Of a DNA stretch of 64,000 nucleotides, positions 31,200 to 38,440 are shown piece by piece. Source of the stretch: Modestobacter versicolor (GTDB lineage Bacteria > Actinomycetota > Actinomycetes > Mycobacteriales > Geodermatophilaceae); the NCBI RefSeq assembly GCF_014195485.1, contig NZ_JACIBU010000001.1, positions 3,100,001 to 3,164,000 on the forward strand, given 5' to 3'. Each line of letters opens with the position of its first letter. Position 1 is the first letter of the stretch. The notes beneath the pieces were generated by a model that was given only the letters and a program-made list of their open reading frames with translations, was not told where the DNA came from and did no database searches. Made by a program: the position numbers and the translations under genes.

Positions 31200-32477
31200 T
31201 CAGGAGAAGAGCGCGCGACCCCACCAGTCGTCGTCCCCGGTGACGCCCGGCGGGCAGGCGAACACCGCCGAGGAGGTGTGCTGGATGTACTCGTTCATCG
31301 CGTCCGTGCGCAGGTTCCGCTGCACCTGCACGAAGCCGGTCTCCGGGTTCCGCTGGTAGGCGATGAAGAACAGCCCGGCGGCCAGCCGGCCCAGCCCGTC
31401 GGAGCCGTCGACGAAGCTGTAGCCGCGCCGCAGGATCGCCGTCCCGGAGTTGGTCGGGTGGGCGAGGAAGACGTGCGAGGTGGGCGGGACGGCGAACTCG
31501 CCGTCGACCTGCTTGGTGAAGTCGACCGGGTCGAACTCCGCCCGCTGGCCCAGCGGCGCCCCCGCCTTCTTGGTGCGGCCGATGGTGGCCTCCTGCTCGG
31601 CCAGCGTCGAGGTGTCCCACGGCTCGATCCGCATCCGGATCTTGCGGGTCACCACGTAGGAACCGCCGGCCAGCCAGTCCGCGCCCGGGTCGCCGTCGGC
31701 CACCCAGACGAACTGGTCCAGCGCCTTCGGGCTCTCGGCCTTGAGGTTGTCGGTGCCGTCCTTGAAGCCGAACAGGTTCCGCGGGGTGGCCTGCGCGCTG
31801 GAGGTGGACGACGTCCGGCCGAAGCCCAGCTGCGACCAGCGGACGCTGACCACGCCCGCCCCCAGCCGGACCAGGTTGCGGATGGCGTGCACCGCGACCT
31901 GCGGGTCGTTGGCGCAGGCCTGCACGCACAGGTCGCCGCCGCTGATCGCCTCGTCGATGGCGTCGCCGGGGAAGCTCGGCAGCGGGGCCAGCGGCGCCGG
32001 CCGGCGCGCGGCCAGCCCGAAGCGGTCGACGCCGTCGGCGGTCGTGAACAGCGTCGGCCCGAAGCCGACGGTCAGGGTCAGCCCGCTGGCGGGCAGGCCC
32101 AGCGCCTCACCGGTGTCGTCGGGGACGTCGTACTGCCCGCCGCCGACCGCGCCGACCTCGCCGGCGTCCTGCCCCGCGGTCATCCGCCGGGCGGCCGCCG
32201 TCCACGCCTGCAGCACCTCGACCAGCTCGGCGCGGTCGTCGGTGATGACGTCGAAGGCGACGAAGTGCAGCCGGTCCTGCGCCGGGGTGACGATCCCGGC
32301 CTGGTGCGCGCCGGTGAACGGGACCGCGTCGTCGGCGGCGGCGCCGGCCGGGGCGGCCGGCTCCTCGGCCGTGGCCCGCCCGATGACCCCGCCGGCGGCA
32401 CCGGCGGCGATGACGCCGGCGGTGCCGGCGCCGGCGAGGCCGAAGAAGCGGCGGCGGGACAGACCGTCAGTGCTCAT
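31200..32477 (-). CDS. efeB: Dyp-type heme peroxidase EfeB
   Basis: A 425-residue, Tat-exported deferrochelatase/peroxidase. The twin-arginine signal SRRRFFGLAGAG is at residue 7. The distal GxxDG motif is GFKDGTDNLK; the proximal heme histidine region is TSHVFLAHPTNSG; the distal arginine region is ILRRGYSFVDG. It is last in the efeU-efeO-efeB order. In E. coli EfeB this peroxidase provides iron to the EfeU permease, oxidising ferrous iron or acting on heme. The start ATG 32477 is 13 bases after the efeO stop. Confidence 0.95.
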   Translation of the reverse strand: MSTDGLSRRRFFGLAGAGTAGVIAAGAAGGVIGRATAEEPAAPAGAAADDAVPFTGAHQAGIVTPAQDRLHFVAFDVITDDRAELVEVLQAWTAAARRMTAGQDAGEVGAVGGGQYDVPDDTGEALGLPASGLTLTVGFGPTLFTTADGVDRFGLAARRPAPLAPLPSFPGDAIDEAISGGDLCVQACANDPQVAVHAIRNLVRLGAGVVSVRWSQLGFGRTSSTSSAQATPRNLFGFKDGTDNLKAESPKALDQFVWVADGDPGADWLAGGSYVVTRKIRMRIEPWDTSTLAEQEATIGRTKKAGAPLGQRAEFDPVDFTKQVDGEFAVPPTSHVFLAHPTNSGTAILRRGYSFVDGSDGLGRLAAGLFFIAYQRNPETGFVQVQRNLRTDAMNEYIQHTSSAVFACPPGVTGDDDWWGRALFS

Positions 32478-32490
32478 GCAGGCTCAGGAC

Positions 32491-33639
32491 TCACTCTCCG
32501 GCGACGACCGAGGCCACCTGGCTGACCGACTCGGTCAGGGCGGTGATGCTGTCGCTCAGGCCGCGCAGCTGCTCTTCGGTCAGCTGGTCGTAGAGGGTCC
32601 AACCGTCGCCCGATCGGTACTGTTCCAGCTCCGCCTCGGTCGCGGCGAACCGCTCGTCGATCTCGGCGACCAGGTCGGCGTCGTTCTCCTCCAGGTAGGG
32701 GCGGAGCGCCTGGACGGCGGCCTCGGAGCCCTCGAGGTTGGCGGCGAAGTCCCAGAGGTCGGTGTGCGAGTACCGGTCCTCCTCGCCGGTGATCTTCCCG
32801 GTGGCGATCTCGTCGAGCAGCGCCTTGGCACCGTTGGCCAGCTGCAGCGGGTCGAGGGTGACGTCGTTGGCCAGCGCCACGATCTCCTCGACGTCGGCCT
32901 TCAGCTGGTCGGCGTAGGGGCCCATGTCGGAGACGTCGCCGGTCTCCCACAGCGCCTTCTCGATCCGGTGGAACCCGGTGAAGTCCTCACCCTCGGCCTG
33001 GTCGCCCTCGCGGCCGTCGATGATCGGGTCGAGGTCGCCGAAGATCTCCGCGACCGGCTCGATCCGCTCCCAGTAGGTGCGCGAGACCGGGAAGAGCGCC
33101 TTGGCGCCCTCGATGTCGCCGGCCTTGACCGCGTCGGTGAAGGCGGTGGTCTGCTCCAGCAGCGCGCCGGTCTGCGACTGCACGTAGCGCTGGTAGTCGA
33201 CCCCGGCCTGGGCGAGCGTCTCGTCCTCGGACAGCGTGGAGGCCTCGCCGGAGACGGTGAGGTCAGAGCGGATGCCGTCGCCGACCATGCCCGGCTTGCA
33301 GGCGGTCTCGTACTCGCCGGCCGGCAGCTCGACCCGCAGCTCGCGGGCGACGCCCGGGGCGATGTTCTCCACCTCGCCCATCACCCGGTCGCCGTCGGCG
33401 TAGACGTAGAACTCCGTCACCTTGCTGCCGGAGTTGGTGACGGTGAACTGGTGCACGCCGGCGTCCAGCTCGGTGGTGGCGACGTCGCAGGCGTCGTCGC
33501 TGGCGGCCACCGCGATGTCGTCGGCGGCAGCCGACGAGCCGCCGGAGGAGGGGTCGTCACCGCCGCAGGCGGCCAGGGTGACGGCGGTCAGCCCGGTGAG
33601 GGTGGCGAGGGCGAGGCGCTTACGCGCGGGCTTGGACAT
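32491..33639 (-). CDS. efeO: Iron uptake lipoprotein EfeO
   Basis: A 382-residue lipoprotein: the signal ends in the lipobox VTLAAC. The N-terminal cupredoxin-like domain (ELDAGVHQFTVTNSGSKVTEFYVYADGDRV, ETACKPGMVGDG) precedes a C-terminal M75/imelysin-like domain with GFHRIEKALWE, carrying the conserved HxxE metal site. It is thought to bind iron outside the cell and pass it to EfeU. It overlaps the end of efeU by 20 bases, so translation is probably coupled. Confidence 0.95.
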   Translation of the reverse strand: MSKPARKRLALATLTGLTAVTLAACGGDDPSSGGSSAAADDIAVAASDDACDVATTELDAGVHQFTVTNSGSKVTEFYVYADGDRVMGEVENIAPGVARELRVELPAGEYETACKPGMVGDGIRSDLTVSGEASTLSEDETLAQAGVDYQRYVQSQTGALLEQTTAFTDAVKAGDIEGAKALFPVSRTYWERIEPVAEIFGDLDPIIDGREGDQAEGEDFTGFHRIEKALWETGDVSDMGPYADQLKADVEEIVALANDVTLDPLQLANGAKALLDEIATGKITGEEDRYSHTDLWDFAANLEGSEAAVQALRPYLEENDADLVAEIDERFAATEAELEQYRSGDGWTLYDQLTEEQLRGLSDSITALTESVSQVASVVAGE

Positions 33640-34510
33640 GCGGGGTGTTCTCCGAGACGACGTCAGGGGCCGGCGCCGGGGCGGCGGCCGGGGTCGAGCG
33701 GGTGCGGGCGGGGAGCAGGAACAGCACGAGCACCGGCACCAGGTACGCCAGCCAGGCGACCGTCTCCAGCACGCTGGGCTGCGGGGTGATGTTGAACAGC
33801 CCGGCGGCCAGCGCGCCGTACCAGCTGGTGGGGTCCAGCCAGCCGCTGGCGTCGAAGGCGAGGGTGGACAGGCCGGGCAGGACGCCGGCCTCCTGGAAGT
33901 CGTGCACCGCGTACTTGAAGATCCCGGCGGCGACCAGCACGAGCAGGGCGCCGCTGACCATGAAGAAGCGGGAGAGGTTGATCCGGATCGCCCCGGCGTA
34001 CAGGCCGACGCCCACGACGACCGCGGTCAGCAGGCCGGCACCCAGCCCGAGCAGCGGGGAAGACGAGGTGGCGCCCTGGGCGGAGGCGAAGAAGAGCAGC
34101 GTCGTCTCCAGGCCCTCGCGGGCGACGGAGAGGAAGGCGATGCCGACGACCGCGCCGACCCCGAGGCCGATCGCGCCGTCCAGCCGGCCGCGCAGCTCAC
34201 CGGAGAGCCGGCGGGCGGTGCGGCGCATCCAGAACACCATCCAGGTGACCAGCGCGACGGCGAGCACCGAGGTGATCGCGTCGAACAGCTCCTGGCCGGG
34301 GCCGCCGAGCACCGTCGTGGAGACGTAGCTGAGCGCCCAGCCGAACCCGATCGAGAGCGCGGCGGCCGCGCCCACACCGGCCCAGACCGGCAGCAGGTGC
34401 TGGCGGCGGCCGGTCTTCACCAGGTAGGCCACGAGCACGCTGACGATGAGGACCATCTCCAGGCCCTCACGCAGACCGATGAGGTAGCTGGCGGTGAACA
34501 CCGGCCCCAT
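33620..34510 (-). CDS. efeU: Iron permease EfeU (Ftr1-like)
   Basis: A 296-residue membrane permease with seven predicted helices. Both REGLE iron-binding motifs are present (LIGLREGLEMVL and SVAREGLETTLLF), as in yeast Ftr1 and E. coli EfeU. ATG 34510 follows GGAGG. It is first of the efeUOB operon. An IdeR/DtxR-type box lies upstream at 34553-34571 over a TAAGGT -10-like hexamer, so iron repression is expected. Confidence 0.95.
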   Translation of the reverse strand: MGPVFTASYLIGLREGLEMVLIVSVLVAYLVKTGRRQHLLPVWAGVGAAAALSIGFGWALSYVSTTVLGGPGQELFDAITSVLAVALVTWMVFWMRRTARRLSGELRGRLDGAIGLGVGAVVGIAFLSVAREGLETTLLFFASAQGATSSSPLLGLGAGLLTAVVVGVGLYAGAIRINLSRFFMVSGALLVLVAAGIFKYAVHDFQEAGVLPGLSTLAFDASGWLDPTSWYGALAAGLFNITPQPSVLETVAWLAYLVPVLVLFLLPARTRSTPAAAPAPAPDVVSENTPHVQARA

Positions 34511-34552
34511 GGCTGCACCTCCGGACACAGCAGGATCCCTGCGTCCGGTGAC

Positions 34553-34571
34553 GAAGGGCAGGCTCACCTTA
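34553..34571 (-). promoter_or_regulatory. Putative iron box (IdeR/DtxR type) upstream of efeU
   Basis: On the minus strand TAAGGTGAGCCTGCCCTTC matches the 19-base IdeR consensus TWAGGTWAGSCTWACCTWA at 15 positions by eye. Its first six bases, TAAGGT, also fit a TANNNT -10, so a bound repressor would block the promoter. It lies 43 bases before the efeU ATG. Confidence 0.5.
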
Positions 34572-34717
34572 GGCGCGCGATCCGGTTGCGTACACACCGG
34601 GTGACCGGGACCACTCATCGGTCCCCGGCCCGCGCTCCGGCGCCGGCCCCTGCTCGGCATGATGGCGGCAGGTCCGGCGGGCGACGGTGCCCGGCGGGGA
34701 ACCGAGGAGACGATGAG

Positions 34718-35578
34718 ATGAGCGACGTCCCGGACCGGGTGGGGGTCATCGGCGGCGGCCGGATGGGCGCCGGCATCGCGCAGGCCTTCCTCCTCGCCGG
34801 CGCCCGGGTGGAGGTCGTCGAGGCCGGCGACGAGGCCGCGGAGGCCGCCCGCGGCCGGGTGGCCGAGGGCCTCGAGGAGTCCGCCCGACGCGGGAAGCTC
34901 ACCGGCGACGTCGCCGACGTGCTGGCCCGGCTCTCGCTGGTCGACTCCCCGGCGCAGCTGGCCGGCGGCACCGGCCTGGTGGTCGAGGCCGTGCCGGAGT
35001 GGGCCGACCTGAAGGTCGCCGTGCTCACCGCCGCCGAGGCGGTGCTGGGGCCGGACGCCGTGCTGGCGACGAACACCTCGTCGCTGTCGATCACCGAGCT
35101 CGCGGCGGCGCTGCAGCGGCCGGCCCGGTTCCTCGGCATGCACTTCTTCAACCCGGTGCCGGCGTCGAAGCTGGTCGAGGTGGTGGTCGCCCCGGAGACC
35201 GCCGAGGACGTCGTCACGGCCACCCGGGGCTGGGTGCGCGCGCTGGGCAAGACCGACGTCGTGGTGCGCGACTCCCCCGGCTTCGCCTCCTCCCGGCTGG
35301 GCGTGCTGCTCGGCCTGGAGGCGATCCGGATGCTCGAGGAGGGCGTCGCCGACGCCGAGGCGATCGACGCGGCGATGGAGCTGGGCTACCGGCACCCGAT
35401 GGGCCCGCTGCGCTCCACCGACCTGGTCGGGCTGGACGTGCGGCTGGCCATCGCCGAGCACCTGGCCGGCACGCTGGGCGAACGGTTCAGCCCACCGCAG
35501 CTGCTGCGTGACAAGGTGGCGGCCGGGGAGCTGGGCCGCAAGACCGGCCGCGGCTTCCACGACTACGCCCAGGACTGA
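34718..35578 (+). CDS. 3-hydroxyacyl-CoA (3-hydroxybutyryl-CoA) dehydrogenase
   Basis: A 286-residue NAD-dependent dehydrogenase that oxidises 3-hydroxyacyl-CoA. GVIGGGRMGAGIAQAFLLAG is the NAD motif; ATNTSSLSITELA and GMHFFNPVPASKLVEVV hold the active-site serine and histidine; the C-terminal domain has DSPGFASSRLGV and GYRHPMGPLRSTDLVGLDV. It fits PaaH/FadB2 in length. ATG 34718 follows GAGGAG. The enoyl-CoA hydratase gene begins 11 bases after its stop, forming a two-gene operon. Confidence 0.93.
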   Translation: MSDVPDRVGVIGGGRMGAGIAQAFLLAGARVEVVEAGDEAAEAARGRVAEGLEESARRGKLTGDVADVLARLSLVDSPAQLAGGTGLVVEAVPEWADLKVAVLTAAEAVLGPDAVLATNTSSLSITELAAALQRPARFLGMHFFNPVPASKLVEVVVAPETAEDVVTATRGWVRALGKTDVVVRDSPGFASSRLGVLLGLEAIRMLEEGVADAEAIDAAMELGYRHPMGPLRSTDLVGLDVRLAIAEHLAGTLGERFSPPQLLRDKVAAGELGRKTGRGFHDYAQD

Positions 35579-35588
35579 GAGGACGACG

Positions 35589-36368
35589 ATGTCCGAGCCC
35601 ACCGTCACCCGCAGCGACGCCGGCGGGGTCGCGACGCTGACCCTGCAGCGCCCCGCGCTCTCCCACCAGCTGCGCACCGAGCTGATGGACCACGTGCAGG
35701 CGGTGGCCGCGGACGGGTCGGTGCGCGCCGTGCTGCTCACCGGCAGCGGCCGGGCCTTCTGCGTGGGGCAGGACCTCGCCGAGCACGTCGAGGTGCTCCG
35801 CGGGAACGCGGAGAGCTCCCTGTCGGTGGTCGAGGCCGAGTACAACCCGCTGATCCGGGCGCTGGCCGCGCTCCGGGTGCCGCTCGTGGTCGGCATCAAC
35901 GGCGCCTGCGCCGGCGCCGGGATGGGCATCGCGCTCGCCGGTGACCTGCGGGTGGCGGCGGCCGGGGCGAAGTTCACCACCGCGTTCGCCGGCATCGGGC
36001 TGTCCAGCGACTCGGCGCTGGCCTCCCGGCTGGTGCACTGCGTCGGCGGGTCGCGGGCCACCGAGCTGCTGCTGTTCCCCGAGCCGTTCACCGCCGAGAT
36101 GGCCGGCCACTGGGGGCTGGTGCACCGGGTGGTGCCGCCGGAGCAGGTGCTGGCCGAGTCGCAGGCGCTGGCCGCCCGGCTCGCGACCGGACCGACGCTG
36201 GCCTACCGGGCGATCAAGACCGTGCTGGCCACCGCCGCGACCGACTCGCTGGAGGACACCCTGGCGCTGGAGGCGAGCCTGCAGACCGAGCTGGGTGGGA
36301 GCGCCGACCACCGCGAGGCGGTGGAGGCGTTCCTGGCCAAGCGCCCCGCGGAGTTCACCGGCAGGTGA
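35589..36368 (+). CDS. Enoyl-CoA hydratase/isomerase family protein
   Basis: A 259-residue crotonase-fold enzyme. GSGRAFCVGQDLAEH and GINGACAGAGMGIALAGDLRVAAAGAKFTTAFAGIGLSSDS form the oxyanion pocket region. The aspartate in VGQDL and the absence of the canonical hydratase glutamate pair suggest a PaaG-like isomerase (2-(1,2-epoxy-1,2-dihydrophenyl)acetyl-CoA isomerase branch) rather than a standard hydratase. It is co-transcribed with the dehydrogenase upstream. The ATG at 35589 is right for the fold. A parS-like palindrome follows immediately after its stop. Confidence 0.9.
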   Translation: MSEPTVTRSDAGGVATLTLQRPALSHQLRTELMDHVQAVAADGSVRAVLLTGSGRAFCVGQDLAEHVEVLRGNAESSLSVVEAEYNPLIRALAALRVPLVVGINGACAGAGMGIALAGDLRVAAAGAKFTTAFAGIGLSSDSALASRLVHCVGGSRATELLLFPEPFTAEMAGHWGLVHRVVPPEQVLAESQALAARLATGPTLAYRAIKTVLATAATDSLEDTLALEASLQTELGGSADHREAVEAFLAKRPAEFTGR

Positions 36369-36398
36369 CGCCCGGCGTTCCACGTGGAACGCCGGGCG
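36369..36398. terminator. 30-base perfect palindrome containing parS-like site
   Basis: A perfect palindrome of 30 bases centred between 36383 and 36384, directly after the hydratase stop (36368) and six bases before the stop of the convergent DUF4394 gene (36405). As RNA it could form a GC-rich stem on either strand. The central 14 bases are the parS-like site. Confidence 0.6.
36377..36390. promoter_or_regulatory. parS-like ParB binding site 3
   Basis: GTTCCACGTGGAAC, exact copy, flanked symmetrically by GGC/GCC so that the palindrome extends to 30 bases. It lies in the 36-base gap between two convergent genes. Confidence 0.75.
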
Positions 36399-36404
36399 GT
36401 CGGC

Positions 36405-37301
36405 TCAGAGCTGGCCGGGCACGAGGGCGATGTCGCTCACCTGCCGGTCGCGCGGGAAGGTGCCCTCCGGCGTGACCCGGCCGGTCAGCAGGGAGACCTC
36501 GTAGAGGCCGTAGCGACCACCCACCTGCAGCACCAGGTAGGGGAAGAGCTCGACCGCGCTGCCCCGGCGGACCTCGCTGTAGATGTCGAAGCCGGCGTCA
36601 CCGGTGGCGTCCACGCCGAGCTTGCCGGTGGCGGCGAGCAGGCCGGCGTTGGCCGGGGACTGGATCACGACCTGGTCCAGCACCGTGTCGACGTCGAAGA
36701 GGGTCGTGGCCGTGGCCGGGTCCGCGTCGTTGTTGGTGTACGCGGCACCGGTGACCCCGGTGGCCGTCGTCGGCGTGGTGGCCGGCGGGGCAGCCGGGTA
36801 GCTCAGCACGCCGTCGGTCGACGTGCCGCCCTGCGCGCCCACGTCGTGCCGCAGGTTCTGGCCGGCGTCGCTGACGATCCGCAGCCGGTCGACGACCGGG
36901 TTGAAGTCGATGTCGAAGGCGGTGCCGGAGAGCGCGACGCTGAGCTGGGAGACCTTGGTGGCCGTGGCCCCGGCGATCGTGTAGACCCCGCCCTTGTCGC
37001 CGACGCCGTAGAGCAGGCCGTTGGCCGGGCGGTGGTCGATGCCGACGAGCCGGCCGTCACCGACCAGGCCCTGCACGACGCCCAGGTCGCGGGCCCGCTC
37101 CGGGCGATCGGTGTCGAAGGAGACGAGCCGCTTCCCGTCGGGGGTCAGGCCGATCGCGGCCAGGTTCTCCCCGTCGTGCCGGCCGTCCGAGGACTGCCCC
37201 CCACGCGGGGCGTCGCCGTCGGCGAGGGCCGCCGGGGCGGTGGCCGCCATGAACCCGAGCACGGCTGCTCCGGCGATGATGCGGGTGCGCTTCGAGGACA
37301 T
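36405..37301 (-). CDS. Secreted DUF4394 domain protein
   Basis: A 298-residue exported protein. The signal peptide (KRTRIIAGAAVLGFMAATAPAALA) has a cleavage site near ALA-DGD. The mature part carries the DUF4394 pattern: AIGLTPDGKRLVSFDTDRPE, VGIDHRPANGLLYGVGDKGGVYTI, FDIDFNPVVDRLRIVSDAGQNLRHDV, AAYTNNDADPATATTLFDVD. It probably folds as a beta-propeller. The function of the family is not known to me. ATG 37301 follows a GGAG-like site. Confidence 0.88.
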   Translation of the reverse strand: MSSKRTRIIAGAAVLGFMAATAPAALADGDAPRGGQSSDGRHDGENLAAIGLTPDGKRLVSFDTDRPERARDLGVVQGLVGDGRLVGIDHRPANGLLYGVGDKGGVYTIAGATATKVSQLSVALSGTAFDIDFNPVVDRLRIVSDAGQNLRHDVGAQGGTSTDGVLSYPAAPPATTPTTATGVTGAAYTNNDADPATATTLFDVDTVLDQVVIQSPANAGLLAATGKLGVDATGDAGFDIYSEVRRGSAVELFPYLVLQVGGRYGLYEVSLLTGRVTPEGTFPRDRQVSDIALVPGQL

Positions 37302-37441
37302 GGCTGACTCCGTCGTCTGGCAGGTGCCGGAGGTGGACGCTGCGTCCGTCCGGCGCGGGGCCGGGAGGGCCCTGCGACGAGGAGTACGGGGCTCCGCCGC
37401 CCGGCGTTCACACCGGGCGGCGGGTCCGTCTCAGTCCCCGG

Positions 37442-37660
37442 TCAGCGGGCCTGGGTGGTGCAGGCCGGGCAGACGTCGGTGCCGGTGGCCGGCCACGCCC
37501 GCTCGGTGCTGACGCGGGCCAGCGACCCGCAGACGGTGAGCTCGCAGGCGCCGTCCAGGTCGGCGACGGTCCGGTGCACCTCGACGGCGTGCCACAGGGC
37601 AGCCGTCGGGCCGTGCGCGCGGCTGCGGGCGGCGACGAAGGTGGTGGTGGTCGTGGTCAC
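37442..37660 (-). CDS. Small Cys-pair protein, unknown
   Basis: A 72-residue protein starting with GTG and a run of threonines (MTTTTTTFVAARS). The second half carries CELTVCG and CPAC about 30 residues apart, a spacing that could bind zinc. Similar tiny Cys-pair proteins are common orphans in actinobacteria. The start is not backed by a good ribosome site. Coding bias is good. Confidence 0.6.
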   Translation of the reverse strand: MTTTTTTFVAARSRAHGPTAALWHAVEVHRTVADLDGACELTVCGSLARVSTERAWPATGTDVCPACTTQAR

Positions 37661-37801
37661 ACCCTGGTTGTCGGCACCGCCGGCGTGCCTGGACAGCCGT
37701 CCGGCAGTGCCTCACCCGTCCGGGTCACGCCCCCGGGTCCACCCGCATCCCCGCCGCCGTGGCACCGTGCCGGTGTCGTCCCGCTCCCCGAGGAGGCCCC
37801 G

Positions 37802-38440
37802 GTGCAGCTCACCAAGCACGGCCACGCCTGTGTCGTCCTGTCCGACGGAGACCGCCGGCTGGTGGTCGACCCCGGCGCCTTCACCGCCGACGACGCCTGG
37901 GCCGGCGCCACGGCCCTGCTGGTCACCCACGAGCACGTCGACCACTTCGTCCCGGACAAGGTGCGCGCCGCGCTCTTCGCCGACCCCGCGCTGGAGCTGT
38001 GGACGAACAGCTCGGTGGCCGAGCAGCTCGCCGGCCTGGGCTCCCGGGTGCACGTGGTCGGCGACGGCGACCGCTTCACCGCCGCCGGGTTCGACGTCAC
38101 GGTGCACGGCGAGTGGCACGCGGTCATCCACCCGGAGATCCCGCGGGTGCGCAACGTCGGCTTCCTGGTCGAGGGGCGGGTCTTCCACCCGGGCGACGCC
38201 CTCACGGTGCCCGACGTCGCCGTCCCGACCCTGCTGCTGCCCGCGCACGCGCCGTGGTCGAAGACCGGCGAGCTGATCGACTACCTGCGGGCGGTGGAGG
38301 CCCAGCGGGCGGTGGCGGTGCACGACGGCCTGCTCAACGACACCGGCCTGACGCTGCTCCGGGGGCTGTTCGGCGAGCGCGGCCCCGGGCAGCCCACCCC
38401 CTACGCGCGCCTGGCCCCCGGGGAGTCGATCGACGTCTGA
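37802..38440 (+). CDS. Metallo-beta-lactamase fold hydrolase (UlaG-like)
   Basis: A 212-residue metallo-hydrolase. LLVTHEHVDHFVPD supplies the HxHxDH metal motif, VHGEWHAV and VFHPGDALTV the later histidine and aspartate, and LLPAHAPW the last metal region. It resembles the UlaG/YtnP-type single-domain group; the substrate is unknown. The GTG start at 37802 follows GAGGAGG by five bases. Its 3' end overlaps the convergent EAL-LOV gene by 40 bases. Confidence 0.87.
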   Translation: MQLTKHGHACVVLSDGDRRLVVDPGAFTADDAWAGATALLVTHEHVDHFVPDKVRAALFADPALELWTNSSVAEQLAGLGSRVHVVGDGDRFTAAGFDVTVHGEWHAVIHPEIPRVRNVGFLVEGRVFHPGDALTVPDVAVPTLLLPAHAPWSKTGELIDYLRAVEAQRAVAVHDGLLNDTGLTLLRGLFGERGPGQPTPYARLAPGESIDV

